The notes under the pieces are model-generated. The model saw only the letters and a list, made by a program, of their open reading frames with translations, was not told the origin of the DNA and ran no database searches. Shown in pieces: positions 35,701 through 38,788 of a stretch of 38,788 nucleotides of DNA. The translations under genes and the position numbers were made by a program. Every line of letters begins with the position of its first letter. The stretch's first letter is position 1. The stretch covers positions 1 to 38,788 of the forward strand of contig NZ_VLKW01000021.1 of NCBI RefSeq assembly GCF_007830495.1, given 5' to 3'. The stretch comes from Pseudoduganella flava (GTDB lineage Bacteria; Pseudomonadota; Gammaproteobacteria; Burkholderiales; Burkholderiaceae_D).

Positions 35701-38428
35701 CTGGCGCCTGAAGGGCCTCGTCGTCGACCTCGTGATCTGGTTCGAGGACACGTCCGGCTACCGCCAGGCGCTGTACGACCAGATCATGGGCATGATCGCC
35801 TCGGGCATCGACGCGCAGGCGATCGACCGGCCCGGCGGCATCTTCGTCCGTCCGCTGGACCAGATCTCGGCGGAAGACCGGGTGCTGCTGCAGACGGTGG
35901 CGCGGGTGATCGTCAGCGACGGCCGCGGCACGCTGACCGAGCAGATGAAACGCAGCGGCCCGCCGGCGCTGCGGATGCCGCCGCTCCTGGCCGACGAGCG
36001 CGGCGAGTACGACGACGCGGGGCCCGTCACGCACGTGCCGCACAACCTGATCCTGTGGAACGGCATCGGCGGCTTCACGCCGGATGGGCGCGAGTACGTG
36101 ATCGTCACCGGGCACGGGCGCGCAACGCCGGCGCCGTGGTCGAATGTGCTGGCCAACGCGCAGTTCGGCAGCGTCGTCTCGGAAAGCGGGCAGGCCTACA
36201 CATGGCACGAGAACGCCCATGAGTTCCGCCTGACGCCATGGCACAACGACCCGGTCACCGATGCCAGCGGCGAAGCGTTCTACCTGCGCGACGAGACCAG
36301 CGGCCACTACTGGTCGCCCACGCCGCTGCCGGCACGGGGCAGCGGCGACTACGTGACCCGGCACGGCTTCGGCTACAGCACGTTCGAGCACACCGAGGCG
36401 GGCATCACGTCGCTGCTGACCACCTATGTGGCGCCGGATGCGCCCATCAAGTACACGGTGCTGAAGGTGCGCAACGATTCGCCGGTGGCGCGCAAGCTGT
36501 CCGCCACGGGCTATATCGAATGGGTGCTGGGCGAGATGCGCTCGAAGTCCGGCATGCACATCGTCACCGAGCTCGATCCCGTCGGCGGTGCGCTGCTTGC
36601 CCGCAATCCGTACAACACGGAGTTCTCCGGCCGCGTTGCGTTCTTCAACGTCGATGCGACGACGCGCACGGTGACGGCCGACCGTACCGAATTCCTGGGC
36701 CGGAACGGCACGCTCGCCAGCCCGGCGGCGCTGCGGCGCCAGCGCCTGTCCGGCAAGGTCGGCACGGGGCTGGACAGCTGCGGCGCATTGCAGGTGCCGT
36801 TCGAGCTGATGCCGGGACAGGAGCGCGAGCTCGTGTTCGTGCTGGGCACGGGAGGCCGGCGCAATGCCGATGCGGCGACGATGGTGCAGAAGCACGGCGG
36901 CTCAGCCGCCGCGGCAACGGCGCTGGAAGCCGTGCACGCGCATTGGGAAGCCACGCTGGGCGCGGTACGCATCGAAACGCCGGATCCGGCGCTGGACGTG
37001 ATCGCGAACGGCTGGCTGATGTACCAGACCATCGCGTGCCGGCTGTGGGCGCGCAGTGGCTACTACCAGTCGGGCGGCGCATTCGGCTTCCGCGATCAGC
37101 TGCAGGATGCGATGGCGATGGTGCATACCGAGCCGCAGCTGCTGCGCGAACACCTGCTGCTGTGCGCGGCCCACCAGTTCGTCGAAGGCGACGTGCAGCA
37201 CTGGTGGCATCCGCCGTCGGACCGCGGCGTGCGCACGCACTGCTCGGACGACTATTTGTGGCTGCCGCTGGCCACGGCCCGCTATGTGCAGGTGACGGGC
37301 GACACGGCCGTGCTGGATGAAACGGCGCCTTACCTGGAGGGCCGCCCCGTCAAGCCGGACGAGGATTCGTACTACGACATGCCGGCCCGCTCGGCGCAGT
37401 CGGGTAACCTGTACGAGCACTGCGTGCGGGCGGTCCGCAACGGCCTGCGCTTCGGCGAGCACGGCCTGCCGCTGATCGGTTCCTGCGACTGGAACGACGG
37501 CATGGACAAGGTGGGCGCGGAAGGCAAGGGCGAGAGCGTGTGGCTGGCGTGGTTCCTGATCGACGTGCTGCGCCGCTTCGCTGTCGTGGCCGAGCGGCGC
37601 GGCGATGCTGCCTTCGCAACCGAATGCCGGGACGAGGCGACGAAGCTGGCGGCCAATGTCGAACAGCATGCGTGGGACGGCCAGTGGTACCGCCGCGCCT
37701 ACTTCGACGACGGCACGCCGCTCGGGTCGCACGAGAGCGACGAATGTCAGATCGATTCGATCTCGCAAAGCTGGGGCGTGCTGTCCGGCGCGGCCGATCC
37801 GCAGCGCGCGCGCGACGCATTGGCCCAGGTGGACGCGCGCCTGGTGCGGCGCGACTACGGGCTGATACAGCTGCTCGACCCGCCTTTCGACAAGGCCGAC
37901 CCGAACCCCGGCTACATCCAGGGTTACGTGCCGGGCGTGCGCGAGAACGGCGGCCAGTACACCCATGCCGCCGTGTGGACGGTGATGGCGTTCGCCGCGC
38001 AGGGCGACACGGCGAAGGCCTGGGAGCTGATGCGGCTGATCAATCCAGTGCAGCATGCCAGCAATCCGGACAACGTGAACGTCTACAAGGTCGAGCCGTA
38101 CGTGGTAACGGCCGACATCTACGCAGTGCCGCCGCACATCGGCCGCGGCGGCTGGAGCTGGTACACGGGTTCGTCCGGCTGGATGTACCGGCTGATTCTC
38201 GAATCGCTGCTGGGCGTGAGCCGCGAGGGCGATCGGCTGAAGGTCGCCCCGCAGTTGCCCGACGGGTGGGATGGTTTCACGCTGCATTACCGCTTTGGCG
38301 GCAGCAGCTATGTGATCCGCGCGACGCGGGGCGCCGCCGGCCCCGATGAGATCACCCTGGTCGACGATGGGCAGGTACACGAAGTGGAAGTTCGCGTGCC
38401 CGGGGCCGTGTTAAACCCTGCGGCGTGA
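29774..38428 (+). CDS. ndvB: Cyclic beta-1,2-glucan synthase (GT84–GH94 type)
   Basis: This is a giant 2884-residue inner-membrane enzyme that makes cyclic beta-1,2-glucan from UDP-glucose, with members of similar size. In order it has an N-terminal cytoplasmic region, a TM pair (about 416–478) and a GT84 glycosyltransferase with DAD at 638–640 and RRHRWIRGDWQ at 783–793. More TM helices follow (about 827–1000), then a glucoamylase-like domain (about 1040–1560, FYNWYDTQSKKP and GFYEAVDYTP). Last come GH94-type beta-sandwiches and the (alpha/alpha)6 domain with catalytic D2575 in SCDWNDGMD. I chose TTG 29774 (MKAFFSPWSG) because GAGG lies 5 bases upstream. The ATG far upstream (29573) adds unlikely sequence. 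The frame is intact. No export partner is adjacent. Confidence 0.93.
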   Translation: MKAFFSPWSGVSAGFRDAAPAASSDQELPLRGELYSAQQMAHHGRMLAQAHALGGQRGPDRLLARLTNNAALLRRTAEELTAAVKEGRQITPASEWLLDNYYLIEEQIRIARRHLPKDYSKELPRLAAAGGAADGTPRVYTLALEVIAHGDGRVDPESLCRFVEAYQEFTPLTLGELWAIPIMLRLALIENLRRVAARVAENRYERDLANSWADQMVEIADKNPSGLILLVADMARSNPPITSGFVAELARRLQGQSPALTLALTWVTYRLADVGQTIEQQIQAEIGQQAAEQVSIANTIGSLRFLGTMDWQEFVETMSTVERVLRADPAGVYGAMDFATRDQYRHVVERIARGSKLTEEEVARQALELARTHGTSDDPRHGHVGFYLVDRGVLLLEKKVALRRTPGDALRATVRAAPLTSYLGAIAALSFIATGLMVERALRDGVAGWALTVLAVLGLMGSSQLALALVNWAATLLARPSPLPRMDFKEGIPSDARGIVVVPSLLYSAENVDELCEQLEVRFLANRDPNLHFCLLSDFADAASETLPTDGMLLDRARQHIEALNRKYEAEDNRTPFLLLHRPRLWNAAERTWMGHERKRGKLADLNRFLRGGAQDRFSLVVGETGQLHTVKYVITLDADTQLARDSARQFIATMKHPLNQPRIEASHNRVIAGYGILQPRVAVSLPSPNASRYERLCGGEPGIDPYTRTVSDVYQDVFAEGSFIGKGIYDVDVFEQVLGERFPENRILSHDLLEGCYLRAGLLSDAQLYEQYPQRYRDDVSRRHRWIRGDWQLAGWLFGHVKTRGGGREKNPLSALSRWKLFDNLRRSLVAPALTASLLFAFAALPHPWFWTAAVLAIIFLPSLAAALYDLSHKSPDTLWRQHMPNSLRRSALHFAHGVLTLVFLPYEAYFSLDAIVRTLWRMLVSKKHLLQWRASALTRSNGSLANSWRTMWVSPALALLASGALAAWRPAAFEAAALFLVAWFVAPVVAWWISRPIERLQAQLSFDQRQFLHALARKTWAWFDTFVGPDDNWLPPDNVQEHPGTVIAHRTSPTNIGMALLANLTAYDFGYVTLAQVIGRTRNTLATMAELERYQGHFYNWYDTQSKKPLHPMYVSTVDSGNLAGHLLTLHAGLINAADDPILGPQIVDGLATTLRVLEEAAAGVEGLRSGGLDALREAVAPAQPLYPSSLPELHAWLGRVCAAADAFLADPALANDATARMWAAALAAQSRAAFDELNLLAPWAAAGTGGVVDAALLKIPTLRELASYPPAAAALSDVTPDERERRQQLGVLVEQGAAVARERIAALRELALRARDFGQIDYSFLFNRTTKLLAIGYNVSERRLDASYYDLLASEVRLASYVAVAQGQLPQEHWFALGRQLCIVHGQPVLLSWSGSMFEYLMPLLVMPTYPSTLLDQTYHSVVAAQIEYGRQRNVPWGVSESGYTTVDAAMNYQYRAFGVPGLGMKRGLADDLVIAPYASMMALMVEPEAACQNLQKMAGMGFMGRYGFYEAVDYTPARLPRGQQFAVVKSFMVHHQGMGLLSLSYLLHDRPMQRRFESDPMLQSALLMLQERSPRIGAFFSASSEQAAVRTAAQEQAAPMRVLSQPNTPVPETQLLSNGRYHVMVTAAGGSSSRWRDCSVTRWREDTTRDNWGQFCYVRDEDGHFWSATYQPTLAEPERYEVIFSEGRAEYRRSDRGIDLYTEIVVSPEDDIEMRRIRVNNNSGRVRTLELTTFAEVVMAPAAADAAHPAFSKLFVQTEIIKEEGAILCTRRPRGKGEHTPFMLHVMTVHDAQVEEVSFETDRAHFIGRGNTPRAPRALVEPGALSGSHGSVLDPIVAIRYRIVLQPDQVATVDIATGMTETREAAQHLIDKYQDRHMADRVFELAWTHSQVVLRQLNASEADGQLYSRLANHVIYPNAALRADASVLIKNHRGQSGLWPYAISGDLPIVLLQVKDSANLEVARQMVQAHSYWRLKGLVVDLVIWFEDTSGYRQALYDQIMGMIASGIDAQAIDRPGGIFVRPLDQISAEDRVLLQTVARVIVSDGRGTLTEQMKRSGPPALRMPPLLADERGEYDDAGPVTHVPHNLILWNGIGGFTPDGREYVIVTGHGRATPAPWSNVLANAQFGSVVSESGQAYTWHENAHEFRLTPWHNDPVTDASGEAFYLRDETSGHYWSPTPLPARGSGDYVTRHGFGYSTFEHTEAGITSLLTTYVAPDAPIKYTVLKVRNDSPVARKLSATGYIEWVLGEMRSKSGMHIVTELDPVGGALLARNPYNTEFSGRVAFFNVDATTRTVTADRTEFLGRNGTLASPAALRRQRLSGKVGTGLDSCGALQVPFELMPGQERELVFVLGTGGRRNADAATMVQKHGGSAAAATALEAVHAHWEATLGAVRIETPDPALDVIANGWLMYQTIACRLWARSGYYQSGGAFGFRDQLQDAMAMVHTEPQLLREHLLLCAAHQFVEGDVQHWWHPPSDRGVRTHCSDDYLWLPLATARYVQVTGDTAVLDETAPYLEGRPVKPDEDSYYDMPARSAQSGNLYEHCVRAVRNGLRFGEHGLPLIGSCDWNDGMDKVGAEGKGESVWLAWFLIDVLRRFAVVAERRGDAAFATECRDEATKLAANVEQHAWDGQWYRRAYFDDGTPLGSHESDECQIDSISQSWGVLSGAADPQRARDALAQVDARLVRRDYGLIQLLDPPFDKADPNPGYIQGYVPGVRENGGQYTHAAVWTVMAFAAQGDTAKAWELMRLINPVQHASNPDNVNVYKVEPYVVTADIYAVPPHIGRGGWSWYTGSSGWMYRLILESLLGVSREGDRLKVAPQLPDGWDGFTLHYRFGGSSYVIRATRGAAGPDEITLVDDGQVHEVEVRVPGAVLNPAA

Positions 38429-38430
38429 AG

Positions 38431-38450
38431 CCAGGGTCAGACCCGTTGGG
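38431..38450. repeat. Truncated copy of the GGGTCAGACCC palindrome
   Basis: CAGGGTCAGACCC followed by GTT and GGG repeats the left arm and the start of the right arm of the element at 8805–8831. The right arm (GTCTGACCCC) is missing and is replaced by the left end of an IS-like sequence. It lies 2 bases after the glucan synthase stop codon. Confidence 0.7.
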
Positions 38451-38455
38451 TGTTT

Positions 38456-38501
38456 TGTCGGGACACATAGGTAACACCTGTCGGGAGACATAGGTAACAC
38501 C
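38456..38501 (+). repeat. Two tandem 23-bp copies at the IS left end
   Basis: The units at 38456–38478 and 38479–38501 are directly adjacent and differ at one base only (the ninth, C versus G). Each reads TGTCGGGA-C/G-ACATAGG and then TAACACC. They may be paired transposase-binding sites or a duplicated terminal repeat. A TATGAT (38505–38510) directly after the second copy could be a −10 for the transposase. Confidence 0.85.
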
Positions 38502-38539
38502 TTTTATGATCATTGCACAGCCACTTACAGGAGCGTGCA

Positions 38540-38788
38540 ATGCCTTGGAAGGAGTCCACCGCTATGTCATCTCGACAGGAATTCGTTCTGCTTGCACTCA
38601 GGCCTTCAGCTAACATTGCCGAGCTTTGCCGTCGATTCGGTGTTAGCCGGAAAACTGCCTACAAGTGGCTGGAGCGTTATCGTGCCGGCGGAGAGCTCGG
38701 GCTGCTTGATCGATCCCGGCAGCCGCACTCTTCCCCCGTCACTGCTGACGGCGAGCTTGAGATGCAAGTACTGGCGTTGCATCTTGAA
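38540..38788 (+). CDS. IS481 family transposase, 3'-truncated by the window edge
   Basis: The first 83 residues are visible: MPWKESTAMSSRQEFVLLA, then a helix-turn-helix (ANIAELCRRFGVSRKTAYKWLERYRAGGELGLLDRSRQPHSSP). This is the typical N-terminus of IS481 transposases. The DDE catalytic core lies beyond the window. AGGAG lies 6 bases before ATG 38540. An inner ATG (38564) gives MSSRQEF and is an alternative. I cannot say whether the gene is intact. Confidence 0.9.
   Translation, partial: MPWKESTAMSSRQEFVLLALRPSANIAELCRRFGVSRKTAYKWLERYRAGGELGLLDRSRQPHSSPVTADGELEMQVLALHLE

Larger units (their letters stand above)
38451..38788 (+). mobile_element. IS481-like insertion sequence, left end (cut by the window edge)
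   Basis: The left end starts either with TGTTTTGTCG (38451) or TGTCGGGACA (38456), both consistent with the TGT terminus of this class. It is followed by a transposase gene in the inward direction. The element runs out of the window, so the right inverted repeat and the target duplication cannot be seen. The neighbouring half palindrome suggests insertion into a repeat. Confidence 0.75.

Overview
The window looks like a chromosomal segment of a high-GC betaproteobacterium of the family Oxalobacteraceae, most likely the Massilia/Telluria/Duganella group. The reasons are the tuf–tRNA-Trp–secE–nusG–rplKAJL–rpoBC order, the protein sequences, a PEP-CTERM protein, and a GGGTCAGACCC palindromic repeat of a kind I associate with this group. 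The genus is an inference from memory, not from a search.

Region 1 (1–13226) is the transcription/translation core. It holds the 3' part of tuf, a tRNA-Trp, secE–nusG (overlapping by one base), rplK–rplA, rplJ–rplL behind a structured L10-type leader, an rplL–rpoB attenuator hairpin, a structured rpoB leader, rpoB, a palindrome-rich rpoB–rpoC spacer and rpoC with a strong intrinsic terminator. The str operon genes (rpsL, rpsG, fusA) that often follow rpoC in this class are absent.

Region 2 (13227–14037) holds two small membrane-protein genes between two terminators with the same stem. Region 3 (14038–19288, minus strand) holds a PQQ-propeller lipoprotein gene, then a tight cluster read M16 metallopeptidase > small membrane protein > GFA-type zinc protein, with 0- and 4-nt junctions.

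Region 4 (19407–22338) is a compact signalling and lipid-flavoured patch. A winged-helix regulator with a degenerate nucleotidyltransferase-like domain overlaps an Mpo1/DUF962 gene. That gene overlaps tail-to-tail with a seven-TM sensor histidine kinase. The kinase is divergent from a hotdog thioesterase resembling stand-alone enediyne-type thioesterases. This is the best candidate here for an undescribed lipid-signal circuit.

Region 5 (22490–26862) holds a DUF885 hydrolase, a PEP-CTERM protein, an HPP-CBS membrane protein and an Lrp/AsnC regulator. Region 6 (26963–28962) encodes an unusual fusion: cysteine desulfurase, a metallo-beta-lactamase-like remnant with new cysteines, and rhodanese, ended by two tandem terminators. 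Region 7 is an NTP_transf_6-type protein gene and, divergent from it, a giant 2884-residue cyclic beta-1,2-glucan synthase gene (ndvB-like). The window ends in an IS481-like element that abuts a truncated copy of the palindromic repeat seen between rpoB and rpoC.

No gene-free stretch exceeds 300 bases. The longest are the L10 leader (3183–3431), the rplL–rpoB spacer (4402–4674) and the spacer before the glucan synthase (29547–29773). No CRISPR array, rRNA, prophage or plasmid origin was seen. All homology statements are from recognition of motifs; no database search was run.
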